In this document: in pieces, positions 8,222 to 16,566 of the stretch | Layout: each line of letters starts with the position of its first letter | Numbering within the stretch: position 1 is the first letter of the stretch | DNA from: Microbacterium sufflavum | Lineage (GTDB): Bacteria; Actinomycetota; Actinomycetes; Actinomycetales; Microbacteriaceae | DNA length: 64,000 bases | Direction of reading: 5' to 3' | Assembly (NCBI RefSeq): GCF_023091155.1 | Contig: NZ_JAHWXK010000001.1 | Location: forward strand, 1,736,001-1,800,000 | Notes under the pieces: model-generated | Database searches by the model: none | Seen by the model: only the letters and a program-made list of their open reading frames with translations | What the model was told of the DNA's origin: nothing | Translations under genes and position numbers: made by a program

Positions 8222-8977
8222 ATGGACTCGTTCTGGGAGCCGACGTCCACACGGCGAAGGCAGCAGCCGGTCGTCTCGGTCCGGGCGTCCTCGGATGCCC
8301 CGCCCATCGATGGCCGCTGGCCCACGAGCATTCCCGCGGTGGCGCAAGTGCTGCGGGAGGGCATCGACCTCGACCCCGGTGTGACCTTCCTCGTCGGTGA
8401 GAACGGCAGCGGCAAGTCCACCCTGGTGGAGGGCATCGCGATCGCGTACGGCCTGTCGCCCGAGGGCGGCTCGCGGCAGGCGCGACACCGCACCAGGGCG
8501 ACCGAGTCCGAGCTGTCGAGCTGGTTGCGGCTGCAGCGCGGTATCGGCGCCGATCGCTGGGGCTTCTTCCTCCGCGCCGAGACGATGCACTCCTTCTACA
8601 CCTACCTGGAGGAGAACCCGTCGACGAGCGGCGCCGAGGTGTCGTTCCACGAGATGAGTCACGGCGAGTCGTTCCTGGCCGTGCTCGAGAGCCGGTTCGA
8701 CGATCCCGGGTTCTACTGCCTCGACGAGCCGGAGGCCGCGCTGTCGTTCACGTCGACGCTGTCGCTGATGGCCGTGCTGCGGCGCATCGCCGACGAGGGA
8801 GGCCAGGTGCTGTGCGCGACGCACTCCCCGGTCCTCGCCGCTCTTCCGGGAGCGACGATCCTGGAGGTGGGGGAGTGGGGTCTGCGCCCGGCGGCCTGGG
8901 AAGACCTGGAGCTCGTGCGGCACTGGCGCTCGTTCCTCGGCGAGCCCGGCCGGTACCTGCGACACCTGCTGGACTGA
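8222..8977 (+). CDS. AAA-type ATP-binding protein (predicted SMC/RecF-like P-loop ATPase)
   Basis: 251 residues. The ATG at 8222 has GGAGGG five bases upstream, so I prefer it to the ATG at 8192. Walker A is FLVGENGSGKSTLVEG, Walker B is FYCLDEPEAALSF, and a following ATHSPVLAALPG segment is the His-switch region typical of stand-alone AAA_21/AAA_23 ATPases. The region HEMSHGESFLAVL is a degenerate ABC-type signature. No partner nuclease (such as an OLD TOPRIM domain) is fused or adjacent, so this is a single-domain member. Its biological role is not clear; DNA-linked or stress roles are known for relatives. Confidence 0.8.
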   Translation: MDSFWEPTSTRRRQQPVVSVRASSDAPPIDGRWPTSIPAVAQVLREGIDLDPGVTFLVGENGSGKSTLVEGIAIAYGLSPEGGSRQARHRTRATESELSSWLRLQRGIGADRWGFFLRAETMHSFYTYLEENPSTSGAEVSFHEMSHGESFLAVLESRFDDPGFYCLDEPEAALSFTSTLSLMAVLRRIADEGGQVLCATHSPVLAALPGATILEVGEWGLRPAAWEDLELVRHWRSFLGEPGRYLRHLLD

Positions 8978-9026
8978 GCCGCGTCCGGCGGGAGGCCGCC
9001 GTCGTGCGGGTCGTAGGCTGGCGGGC

Positions 9027-9623
9027 ATGACCGAGCACACCGCACCCCGCCGACGCGGTCGCCCGCGCGGGGGGACGGACTCGCGCGAGCGCATCCTGGC
9101 GGCCGCGGTCGACGAGTTCGGCGAGCAGGGGTACGACGGCTCGACGGTCCGCTCGATCGCGGGGCGCGCCGGGGTGGACTCGGCACTCGTGCACCACTAC
9201 TTCGGCACCAAGGCCGACCTCTTCGCGGAGGCGGTCGGGATACCGCTGCGACCCGACATCGACGTGCCCGGCATCGTCGCGGGGCCGCGGGACGAGGTGG
9301 GCGAGCGGCTGGTGCGCTACGTGCTGGAGGCGTTCGAGCGCCCCGAGGTGCGGCGCCGCGGTGTCATGCTGATCCGCACGGCGCTCGGCAGCCGCGTCAC
9401 CTCGCCGCTGCTCGCGGGCTTCCTGGCGCGCGAGCTGATCGGGCGCATCGCGAAGCTGCTGGCCGTTCCCGATGCGGAGCTGCGCGCGACGCTGGTGGCC
9501 TCGCAGATCGCGGGACTGATCGTGACGCGCTACGTGCTGGCGCTCGGGCCCCTCGCGGCGGCGGACATCGGCGACCTCGTGCACCGCGTCGGTCCCACGG
9601 TGCAGCGGTACCTGTTCGACTGA
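9027..9623 (+). CDS. TetR-family transcriptional regulator
   Basis: 198 residues. The N-terminal helix-turn-helix is at about residues 12-60 (RERILAAAVDEFGEQGYDGS, GVDSALVHHYFGTKADLFAEA), followed by a helical ligand domain with RPDIDVPGIVAGPRDEVGERL, typical of the TetR_C_7 group. TAGGCT at 9014-9019 lies seven bases before the ATG, and no ribosome site is seen, so the transcript is probably leaderless. An ABC exporter pair follows 55 bases downstream, with a palindrome over its start, making that operon the likely target. Confidence 0.9.
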   Translation: MTEHTAPRRRGRPRGGTDSRERILAAAVDEFGEQGYDGSTVRSIAGRAGVDSALVHHYFGTKADLFAEAVGIPLRPDIDVPGIVAGPRDEVGERLVRYVLEAFERPEVRRRGVMLIRTALGSRVTSPLLAGFLARELIGRIAKLLAVPDAELRATLVASQIAGLIVTRYVLALGPLAAADIGDLVHRVGPTVQRYLFD

Positions 9624-9669
9624 GACCGCGGCTCCTCGCCGTTGACCGTGGGGGCACAGCGGGCGCATA

Positions 9670-9687
9670 ATTCATCGCATGATGAAT
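9670..9687. promoter_or_regulatory. candidate TetR operator over the ABC operon start
   Basis: ATTCATC (9670-9676) and GATGAAT (9681-9687) form a perfect 7-bp inverted repeat with spacer GCAT. It overlaps a CATAAT -10 box (9666-9671) and the start codon of the ATPase gene. A repressor bound here would block RNA polymerase directly; the TetR gene immediately upstream is the natural candidate. Confidence 0.6.
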
Positions 9688-10461
9688 AACGCGGCGGTCG
9701 CGATCGCGCAGCTCCGGGTGCGACGGGGAAAGGTGCGGGTGTTCGACGGCGTCGACCTCACCATCCCGCGCGGACAGGTCACCGGACTGCTGGGTCCCTC
9801 CGGCTGCGGCAAGACCACCCTCATGCGCTCGATCGTGGGGGTCCAGCGCGTCGAATCGGGCGACGTGACCGTGCTGGGCGAGCCGGGCGGATCGCGACAG
9901 CTCCGGAACCGGGTGGCCTACGGCACCCAGGGTGCGGCGGTGTACGGCGACCTCACGGTGCGGCAGAACCTCGTCTACGTCGCCGCGCTGCTCGGGGCTC
10001 CCCGGGGCGATGTGGAGCGCGTGATCGACGAGGTCGGGTTGCGGGGCCAGGCGGGCCAGCTGGTCGAGTCGCTCAGCGGCGGGCAGTCCACGCGCGTCTC
10101 CCTCGCGATGGCCCTCGTCGGCGCGCCGGAGCTGATCGTGCTGGACGAGCCGACCGTCGGCCTCGACCCCGTGCTGCGCGCCGACCTGTGGACCCTGTTC
10201 CGCGGCCTGGCCGACCGCGGCGTGACCCTGATCGTCTCCAGCCACGTGATGGACGAGGCGCTGCGCTGCGATCGGCTGCTGCTGATGCGCGACGGGCGGA
10301 TCATCGCCGACACGACGCCCGCGTCGCTGCTGGCCGACACGGGCGCCGCGGATCCGGAGGCGGCCTTCCTCACGCTGATCGAACGGGACCGTGCGGCAGA
10401 GCACATCACGCGCCGATCCCGACGCGGTGCCCGGGAGCACGGAGAGGAGCAGGGGGAATGA
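9679..10461 (+). CDS. ABC exporter, ATP-binding subunit
   Basis: 260 residues of the ABC-2 exporter ATPase type. Walker A is LLGPSGCGKTTLM (about residue 35), the Q-loop GTQG, the signature ESLSGGQSTRVSLAMAL, Walker B LIVLDEPTVGLD and the switch His in VSSHVMDEA. The ATG at 9679 sits eight bases after CATAAT, consistent with a leaderless transcript; ATG 9682 is an alternative. Its stop overlaps the start of the permease gene by ATGA, so both proteins are made together. The substrate is unknown; TetR-controlled pairs of this type often export drugs or lipids. Confidence 0.92.
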   Translation: MMNNAAVAIAQLRVRRGKVRVFDGVDLTIPRGQVTGLLGPSGCGKTTLMRSIVGVQRVESGDVTVLGEPGGSRQLRNRVAYGTQGAAVYGDLTVRQNLVYVAALLGAPRGDVERVIDEVGLRGQAGQLVESLSGGQSTRVSLAMALVGAPELIVLDEPTVGLDPVLRADLWTLFRGLADRGVTLIVSSHVMDEALRCDRLLLMRDGRIIADTTPASLLADTGAADPEAAFLTLIERDRAAEHITRRSRRGAREHGEEQGE

Positions 10462-11192
10462 ACGGCCGCCGCATGTTCGCGACCGCGGCCCGCGTGCTGA
10501 CGCAGCTGCGGCACGACCCTCGCTCGATCGCGCTGATGCTCGTCGCCCCCAGCCTGCTGGTCGGACTGTTCGCCTGGCTGTTCGCGGAGCAGGAGGGCGT
10601 GTTCGACCAGTTCGGCGGGGCGATCCTGGCACTGTTCCCGTTCATCGTGATGTTCCTCATCACCTCGATCACCACGCTGCGCGAGCGCCGCTCCGGCACC
10701 CTCGAACGGCTCATGACCACCCCGCTCGGCAAGGCCGACTTCATCCTCGGGTATGCCCTGGCCTTCGGGCTCATGGCACTGCTGCAGGCGGTGATCACGG
10801 TGTCGTTCGCGGTGGGGGTGTGCGGGCTCGACGTGGAGGGCGAGCTGTGGCAGCTGGGCCTGGTCGCGGTGGTCGACGCCCTGCTCGGCACCGCGCTCGG
10901 GCTGCTCGCGAGTGCGTTCGCGCAGACGGAGTTCCAGGCGGTGCAGTTCATGCCGGTGCTGGTGTTCCCGCAGATCATCCTCGGCGGGCTGTTCATGCCG
11001 CGCGACCAGATGCCCGACGTTCTGCACACGATCTCGGACTGGCTGCCGCTCAGCTACGCGATCGACACGATCAACGCGGTCGCCGCGGGCGACGGCGGGT
11101 GGGACGTGTACCGCCCGCTGCTCGTGGTGGTCGCGTTCTGCGTCGGAGCGCTCGTGCTCGCGTCGCTCACGCTGCGGCGTCGCACGGCCTGA
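10458..11192 (+). CDS. ABC-2 type exporter, permease subunit
   Basis: 244 residues, starting at ATG 10458 inside the ATGA overlap. It shows the six-helix ABC-2 topology: a cytoplasmic N-terminus, helices at about residues 25-45, 55-75, 100-125, 135-160 and 165-185, and a C-terminal helix at about 215-240. The conserved motif ERRSGTLERLMTTPLGKADFILGY is the coupling-helix region, and QFMPVLVFPQIILGGLFMP the fifth helix. It forms the membrane pore with the preceding ATPase. Confidence 0.92.
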   Translation: MNGRRMFATAARVLTQLRHDPRSIALMLVAPSLLVGLFAWLFAEQEGVFDQFGGAILALFPFIVMFLITSITTLRERRSGTLERLMTTPLGKADFILGYALAFGLMALLQAVITVSFAVGVCGLDVEGELWQLGLVAVVDALLGTALGLLASAFAQTEFQAVQFMPVLVFPQIILGGLFMPRDQMPDVLHTISDWLPLSYAIDTINAVAAGDGGWDVYRPLLVVVAFCVGALVLASLTLRRRTA

Positions 11193-11207
11193 CCAGGCGG
11201 CCTCCGC

Positions 11208-13757
11208 TCAGCGCGGCGTGCGGTTCTTCGTGTGTCGGGTGGGGGCGGCCGACCACGGGTCCTCCGGCCAGGGGTGCTTGGGGTAGCGTCCGCGCATCTC
11301 GGCGCGCACCTGCGCGTACGGCCCCGACCAGAACGACGCGAGATCGTCGGTGACCGCGAGCGGACGCCCGGCGGGGGACAGCAGGTGGAACAGCACGGGC
11401 ACGCGGTCGTCGACGAGTCGGGGAGTCTCGGCCCAGCCGAAGCACTCCTGCAGCTTCACAGCCACAACGGGGCGCGCGGACGTGTCGTCCGCGTCGGGAT
11501 AGCCGATCCGCACGCGCGAGCCGCTGGGCACCTCGAGCCGCTCGGGGACGAGGGCATCGAGGCGCGACGCCTCGGGCCAGAGGAGCAGCCGGCGCAACGG
11601 CGAGGCCAGGTCGATCCGTGCCGCCGGAGTGCCGGCGGCGAGGGCGTCGAGCTCGGGCCCGAGCCACGCGTCGAGGGTCGCGAGCAGGCCGGCATCCGAC
11701 ACGTCGGGCCACGGGTCGCCGAGCTCGCGCCGCACCAGCGACAGACGACGACGCAGGGTGTCGGCCGCCTCCGACCACGCGAACACGCCGAGCCCGTCGC
11801 GTTGCAGCGCCCGGCGAACGGCATCTCTGCCCTCGTCGGCGGAGGCACGCACCGGCACCGAAGCTCGCAGGATCGCGCCGATGCGGCGCTCGCGCCTGGC
11901 CTGCACGCGTCCGTTCGTGAACGCGGCCTCGACCCGGTCGGTCATCAGGTGCTGTGCGGCCCGCTCCATCTGCGCCTCGGACAGCGCCGCAGCGGCACGG
12001 ATGATCGCTCCCGACCCTGCCGCCGCACGCCCCGCGGCGCGCGTGACGTCGGCGACCGCGATCCACTCCGACGCCGCGAGCGGTCCGCGCATCCCCGCCC
12101 TGGTGCCGGACGCGAGCAGGAACGTCGCCCCGTCGGCCGTGCGCTCGACTCGCTGCGCGATCCGCTCGGGGAAGGCGAGGGCGATCACGAGACCCGTGCC
12201 GTCGAGACCGGAGCGGACGCCCGGCGTCGCGGGGACCAGTCGTCGGAGGCGATCCGCGTCGGTGCGCCACCGGGCGTCGGGAGTGCGTCCGCTGCGGAGA
12301 GCGACGAGCGCCTGCGCCGCGTCGGCATCGGCGATGCGCACGTCGCCGCTCAGCAGGGCGACGACCTCGGCCGCCAGCGCCGCACCCACGAGCGGACTGC
12401 CGTCGCGGAGCGCGCGGGCGAGCCGCGGGTCGGTCGGGATCCGCGCCAGGTCACGGCCCTCGACGGTGGCGCGTCCTTCGTCGTCGATCGCGCCGAGTGC
12501 GCCCAGCACCGTCAGGGCGTCCGCCAGGCTGTCGGCCGGCGGTGGGTCGATCAGGCGCAGTCCCGCGCCGCCGGGCGCACCCCAGCACGCGAGCAGCAGT
12601 GCGGCATCCGTCAGATCGGCCACCGCGATCTCGGGGGCGGGGCGGGCGGGTGCCGCGGCGTAGGTGCGTTCGTCGACGCAGCGCACCACGATGCCCGGTC
12701 CCTGACGCGTGGCGCGGCCGGCGCGCTGCACGCACGAGGAGCGGGGTGCGGCGGTCGTGACGAGTCCTGTCATCCCGCGGGCGGCGTCGCGCTGCGGCTG
12801 TCGCGCCAGGCAGCTGTCCACCACCAGGCGCACCCCCGGCACGGTGAGCGACGATTCGGCGAGCGACGTCGTGACGATGATGCGCGGCGGCTCGGAGGCG
12901 CGCCTCCCGCGGATCACGGCGTCCTGCGCGGCGGCGGGGAGCTGACCGTGCAGCTCGCGCACGTCGTACGACCCGTCGGCGTCACGGACGCGGCGGGCGA
13001 TCTCCGCCACCTCGCGAGCTCCCGGTGCGAAGACCAGCACGTCGGCGGTCGGATCGTCGCGGGTCAGGTCGCGCGCGGCGGAGACGGTGGTGCGGGCGAC
13101 GTGATCCAGGAACCCCCACGTCACCCCGCGCTCGTCGAGCCGCGGGCCGGGGCTCGGCGCCCAGCGCTCGGTGAGCGGAAAGGCGGGCACCGCGTGCTCG
13201 ACGACGGCAGCCGGACGCTCGTCTGTGCCGATGACGCCGGCGATGCGGGCGGCGTCGAGGGTCGCGGACATCGCGACGAGCGTCAGGTCGTCGCGCAGCT
13301 GCCGCACCTCCGACAGCAGCCCGATCAGCAGGTCGGTCTCGAGAGCTCGCTCGTGCACCTCGTCGATGATCACGGCGTCAACGCCGTCGAGGCCCGGGTC
13401 GTCGAGCAGCCGCCGCAGCAGCACCCCGGCCGTGACGAACTCGACCCGGGTCGACGGTCCGACGGAGCGCTCGCCGCGCACGGTGAATCCCACGCGCTCG
13501 CCCAGGGTGGAGCCGTCGAGCTGCGCGAGTCGTCGGGCCGCTGCGCGTGCCGCCACGCGGCGGGGTTGTGTCACGATCACGCGGCCGGGAACGCGAGAGG
13601 CGAGCAGGGGCGGGACGAGTGTGGTCTTGCCGGTGCCGGGCGGAGCGCTCACCACGACCGCATGGTCGACGTCGAGGGCCGCAGCGACGTCGGGGAGGGC
13701 GGCCGCGAACGAGAGCCCAGCGCCGATCGCGGCGAGGTCGAAGGCGGCGGACGTCAT
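11208..13757 (-). CDS. hrpB: ATP-dependent helicase HrpB
   Basis: 849 residues of the DEAH-box HrpB family. Order: RecA-1 with Walker A SAPPGTGKTTLVP and IIDEVHERALETD (DEVH box), the SAT motif VAMSATLDA, and RecA-2 with TTSLAESSLTVPGVR and the motif VI region QRAGRATRQGPG. The helicase-associated domain follows, then the C-terminal HrpB-specific domain ending in WSAAPTRHTKNRTPR. I used ATG 13757, which has a CAGACT box six bases upstream. An in-frame GTG at 13778 with GGAGGGG upstream would add seven residues. The cellular role of HrpB is poorly defined, with RNA helicase activity presumed. It is monocistronic. Confidence 0.92.
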   Translation of the reverse strand: MTSAAFDLAAIGAGLSFAAALPDVAAALDVDHAVVVSAPPGTGKTTLVPPLLASRVPGRVIVTQPRRVAARAAARRLAQLDGSTLGERVGFTVRGERSVGPSTRVEFVTAGVLLRRLLDDPGLDGVDAVIIDEVHERALETDLLIGLLSEVRQLRDDLTLVAMSATLDAARIAGVIGTDERPAAVVEHAVPAFPLTERWAPSPGPRLDERGVTWGFLDHVARTTVSAARDLTRDDPTADVLVFAPGAREVAEIARRVRDADGSYDVRELHGQLPAAAQDAVIRGRRASEPPRIIVTTSLAESSLTVPGVRLVVDSCLARQPQRDAARGMTGLVTTAAPRSSCVQRAGRATRQGPGIVVRCVDERTYAAAPARPAPEIAVADLTDAALLLACWGAPGGAGLRLIDPPPADSLADALTVLGALGAIDDEGRATVEGRDLARIPTDPRLARALRDGSPLVGAALAAEVVALLSGDVRIADADAAQALVALRSGRTPDARWRTDADRLRRLVPATPGVRSGLDGTGLVIALAFPERIAQRVERTADGATFLLASGTRAGMRGPLAASEWIAVADVTRAAGRAAAGSGAIIRAAAALSEAQMERAAQHLMTDRVEAAFTNGRVQARRERRIGAILRASVPVRASADEGRDAVRRALQRDGLGVFAWSEAADTLRRRLSLVRRELGDPWPDVSDAGLLATLDAWLGPELDALAAGTPAARIDLASPLRRLLLWPEASRLDALVPERLEVPSGSRVRIGYPDADDTSARPVVAVKLQECFGWAETPRLVDDRVPVLFHLLSPAGRPLAVTDDLASFWSGPYAQVRAEMRGRYPKHPWPEDPWSAAPTRHTKNRTPR

Positions 13758-13870
13758 CGCCCCAGTCTGCCGGTTCACGACGTGTCCCCTCCTGCGCCGC
13801 CGGCCTCCGATCGGGCCCTCAGCCCACCCGAGGCTCAGGAATCGAGGAGTCGTGTACGTCGCCGGACGCA

Positions 13871-13913
13871 GACAGCGGATGCCGCGACCCGGTGGGCCGC
13901 GGCATCCGCTGTC
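13871..13913 (-). terminator. hairpin terminator of the flotillin gene
   Basis: GACAGCGGATGCCGCG (13871-13886) and CGCGGCATCCGCTGTC (13898-13913) form a perfect 16-bp stem with an 11-base loop, about 100 bases downstream of the flotillin stop on the minus strand. There is no T tract. It is also upstream of hrpB, so it would insulate that gene. Confidence 0.7.
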
Positions 13914-13923
13914 CTGTCGCGCT

Positions 13924-13989
13924 TACTCCGTGGTGGCAATCGCTCACTCCGCGGTGGCAATCGCGCTCACTCCGCGGTGGCTGTCGCGC
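13924..13989. repeat. tandem copies of the flotillin 3' end
   Basis: Three units of about 20-23 bases follow the flotillin stop (13924-13943, 13944-13966, 13967-13989). The second and third differ at two positions. Read on the minus strand, each unit ends in a Thr-x-Glu-stop-like string as the gene itself does, with TAA, TGA and TGA against the gene's TAG. A longer direct repeat, GTCCTGTCGCGC plus TACTCCGTGG, occurs at 13911 and 14000, 89 bases apart. This suggests slippage or recombination at the gene end. Confidence 0.7.
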
Positions 13990-14011
13990 TCACGTCACTG
14001 TCCTGTCGCGC

Positions 14012-15622
14012 CTACTCCGTGGCGGCTGCCGGGGGCGCGGGGGGCGGCGGCGTGGTCGGGGCGGGCGTACGCGGCGCCGACGTGGGCGCGGCGGGGGCAC
14101 CCGCCTCCGCGACGCCGGCACCGATGCCGCGACCGACGGCCTGGCCCTGGATGATCCCGGCGAGGTCGAGCCCGGTCGCGGAGTGCACGCTGTCGAACAC
14201 CGAGCGCAGAGCCTTCGCGCTGTCGGCGCCGACGACCTGGGAGGCCCCATCGTCGCCGGAGCCGCCCACGATCGAGACGTTGCCGATCGCGGCGTAGCCC
14301 TTGGCGAACTCGGCCATGATCGACGGCAGCACCTCCAGCACGCGCTGCGACAGGAAGGCGTCCTGGTTGGAGGCGATGGCCTTGGCCTCGGCCTCGACGG
14401 CGGCCGCGCGCGCCTCACCCTCGGCACGGATGGCCTCGGCCTCGGCGTTCGCGCGCAGGCGGCGGGCCTCGGCCTCGGCTTCGGCCTGTGCCCGCAGCGC
14501 ATCGGCGTCACCCGTGGCCTTCGCGATGGCGGCCGCGGCCTCACCGTCGGCCCGGGCCTTGTCGGCCTGCGCCTGCTGCTCGGCGATGCGCGTGCGGGCC
14601 TCGGCCTGCTTGACCTGCTCGATCGCGGCGGCCTCGGCGGCGCGCTCACGCGTGTAGAGCTCGGCCTGCGCGCGCGTCTCGGCCTCGTAGCGCTGGGCGT
14701 CGGCCACGCGCTTCACGTCGGCGTCGAGCTGAGCCTGCTTGTTCTCCGCCTGCTGCTGCAGCACGGCCTGCTCGGCCTGCGCGCGGGCGAGCTGTTCGGC
14801 CTGCTCCGCCTCGGCACGCGCTCGTCCGATGCCGGCGTTCGCGTTGGCGGTGTTGGTGTCGAGCGCCGTCTGCTCGACGAGGTTCGCCTCCTGGTTGGCG
14901 ATGTTCTTCTGGTTGATCGCGCGGTCGGCGTTGGTCTGCGAGATCTCGGCGGCCTGTCGCTTCGCCTGGATCTCCGGCGCCCCGAGCGACTGGATGTAGC
15001 CGACCTTGTCGGTGATGCCCTTGATCTGGAAGGAGTCGAGGATGAGGCCCTGCTCCGCGAGCTCCTGCGAGACGTCGGCCGCGATCTGGTCGGAGAACTT
15101 CTTCCGTTCCCGCATGAGCTCGACGACCGAGAGTGTCGCGACGATGCCGCGCAGCGCACCCTCGAGCTGCTCGGTGGTGAACTGCTCGATCGCCTTGTCC
15201 TGCGACGCGAAGCGCTCCGCGGCACGCCGCACGAGCAGCGGGTCGGAGCCGATCTTCACGATCGCGACGCCGTCGACGTTGAGGGTGACGTTGTCGAGCG
15301 ACTGCGCCTCCGCGTTGAGCGAGACCTGACGGGAGCGCAGGGAGATGATCTCGTGGCGCTGCGTGATCGGGTTGACGAGGGACTTGCCGTTGACGATCAC
15401 CGTGACCGGCGACTCCGACAGCTCCGAGCGGCTCGTGCCGTCGGCGGCGATCACCGCGCGCTGCACCTTCTGCTTGCGGCCCGAGATGACGAGCGCCTCA
15501 TCGGCCCTGGCCACCTTGATCCAGCTGCGGGCGAACAGCAGCAGGATCAGCAGCAGGATGACCGCTGCGACGACGGCGATACCGATGATGATGAGGATGC
15601 CGACGATTCCGGCGATCTCCAT
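14012..15622 (-). CDS. flotillin-like membrane-associated protein
   Basis: 536 residues. Residues 1-30 are a hydrophobic hairpin or anchor segment. An SPFH (PHB) domain follows, with FARSWIKVARADEALVISG and VNGKSLVNPITQRHEIISL, to about residue 200. A very long Ala/Glu/Gln-rich coiled coil with EAEA repeats runs to about residue 420. The C-terminus has FLSQRVLEVLPSIMAEFAKG and ends in a Pro/Ala-rich tail. These are the flotillin/YqiK features; such proteins assemble as oligomeric scaffolds of membrane microdomains. The ATG at 15622 follows GGGAGG at six bases, so I discount upstream in-frame ATGs. The end of the gene has been duplicated downstream as non-coding repeats. Confidence 0.9.
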   Translation of the reverse strand: MEIAGIVGILIIIGIAVVAAVILLLILLLFARSWIKVARADEALVISGRKQKVQRAVIAADGTSRSELSESPVTVIVNGKSLVNPITQRHEIISLRSRQVSLNAEAQSLDNVTLNVDGVAIVKIGSDPLLVRRAAERFASQDKAIEQFTTEQLEGALRGIVATLSVVELMRERKKFSDQIAADVSQELAEQGLILDSFQIKGITDKVGYIQSLGAPEIQAKRQAAEISQTNADRAINQKNIANQEANLVEQTALDTNTANANAGIGRARAEAEQAEQLARAQAEQAVLQQQAENKQAQLDADVKRVADAQRYEAETRAQAELYTRERAAEAAAIEQVKQAEARTRIAEQQAQADKARADGEAAAAIAKATGDADALRAQAEAEAEARRLRANAEAEAIRAEGEARAAAVEAEAKAIASNQDAFLSQRVLEVLPSIMAEFAKGYAAIGNVSIVGGSGDDGASQVVGADSAKALRSVFDSVHSATGLDLAGIIQGQAVGRGIGAGVAEAGAPAAPTSAPRTPAPTTPPPPAPPAAATE

Positions 15623-15812
15623 GGATGACCTCCCTTGGTCCCCCCGAGGGGGCGGTCTGACGGGCCCGCGCGGTGTGCCGGGACTCGGTTCCACCCTGCC
15701 AGAAACCCCGGAGGGCCCGCTCTGCGCGGGGGTGATCGCCGACACATCGGGGAGAAGATGCGGCAGAGGCGGGGTGGGGAGAAGGGCTCATGCCCCGTTC
15801 ACGCGGTCGCGG

Positions 15813-16241
15813 TCAGCGGTTGCGGAGCTTCTCCGCGAGGTCGCGCAGCTGGCGCAGCTCGTCGTCGTCGAGCCGGGACATGCGTGACGCGATGGAGCGG
15901 CCGTGCACCGTGGCGAGGGAACGGAAGGCCCGGGCGCCGGCGTCGGTCGCGCGGATCAGTGCGCCGCGGCCGTCATCCGGGTCGGGGCACTTGGCGACGA
16001 GCCCGCGGGCGACCATGCGATCGACGAGGCGGGAGACGCTGGGCTGGCTGATCAGCATGTTCGCGGTGATGTCGCGCAGTCGCGCCGTCATGTCGGGGGA
16101 GCGGGTGACGGTGAGGAGCACGTCGTATTCGGCCTGCGCGAGCTCGTTGTGATCGAAGTCGGCCATCATGTCCGTGAACAGCTCGTGCTGCGCGCGGAAC
16201 AGGCTCTCCCAGGCCTCCAGGGCGAGCTTGCGATCGGTCAT
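15813..16241 (-). CDS. MarR-family transcriptional regulator
   Basis: 142 residues. A winged helix-turn-helix core (LAQAEYDVLLTVTRSPDMT, ANMLISQPSVSRLVDRMVARGL, the wing PDPDDGRGALIRATDAGA) is flanked by dimerisation helices. TACGCT (minus strand, 16253-16248) lies six bases before ATG 16241, so the transcript is probably leaderless. A long palindrome sits immediately upstream of this box and could mediate autoregulation. The target genes are unknown; the neighbour on the other side is an ArsC-like gene in the opposite direction. Confidence 0.88.
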   Translation of the reverse strand: MTDRKLALEAWESLFRAQHELFTDMMADFDHNELAQAEYDVLLTVTRSPDMTARLRDITANMLISQPSVSRLVDRMVARGLVAKCPDPDDGRGALIRATDAGARAFRSLATVHGRSIASRMSRLDDDELRQLRDLAEKLRNR

Positions 16242-16265
16242 CCTCACAGCGTAGCGGCCACAGTA

Positions 16266-16299
16266 AAGGGCCGGTCGGAGAGGCTCCCGACCGGCCCTT
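16266..16299. promoter_or_regulatory. 34-bp palindrome upstream of marR
   Basis: AAGGGCCGGTCGG (16266-16278) and CCGACCGGCCCTT (16287-16299) form a perfect 13-bp dyad with an 8-base loop. It covers about -25 to -58 from the marR start, overlapping the expected -35. On the minus strand it is followed by TTACT, so a terminator is an alternative, but no gene ends here. It is either a DNA operator or an orphan terminator. Confidence 0.45.
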
Positions 16300-16488
16300 G
16301 TCCCTTGCACCAAGAGTGTCCTGCAATCACATGCGGTGGATGCCACAGCAAACATTCACCGTGCGATCACTGTATAACGACGAGGTAACGAATGCAACGG
16401 TTTGATCACGGAATCTTTGCGCGACGCGCGGGGCCGATCCGACCGAGTCGGCCGGAACCCGCCGCGGGGCGCTCGCGGCTTGCTCTTT
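16300..16488. other. non-coding part of the marR-arsC divergent gap
   Basis: Together with the flanking sites this forms a 325-base intergenic stretch. It is more AT-rich than its surroundings around 16365-16420 (GTATAACG, GTTTGATCACGG), consistent with promoter DNA. I see no convincing coding frame and no RNA family. Confidence 0.5.
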
Positions 16489-16508
16489 ATATCGATAGTC
16501 ATCAATAT
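16489..16508. promoter_or_regulatory. candidate ArsR/SmtB-type operator
   Basis: ATATCGAT (16489-16496) and ATCAATAT (16501-16508) are inverted repeats matching at 7 of 8 positions, with spacer AGTC. The AT-rich 20-bp dyad stands out from the GC-rich flanks and lies about 60 bases before the arsC-like start. Its shape matches operators of metal-sensing ArsR/SmtB repressors; no such gene is adjacent. Confidence 0.45.
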
Positions 16509-16566
16509 GGAGTCACGTCCACCTCGCGGTCTCAGCCACCCGTTGACCCATCCACCCAGGAGCGCC

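Noticed and set aside
6077..9094. Antisense frame of about 1000 codons across the sdaA region
   Set aside because: It runs against serine dehydratase and the AAA ATPase, whose frames carry complete motifs; composition is typical of a shadow frame.
13924..13989. CRISPR-like or insertion-sequence end repeats
   Set aside because: Units are contiguous, match the adjacent gene's 3' end, and there is no transposase or target duplication.
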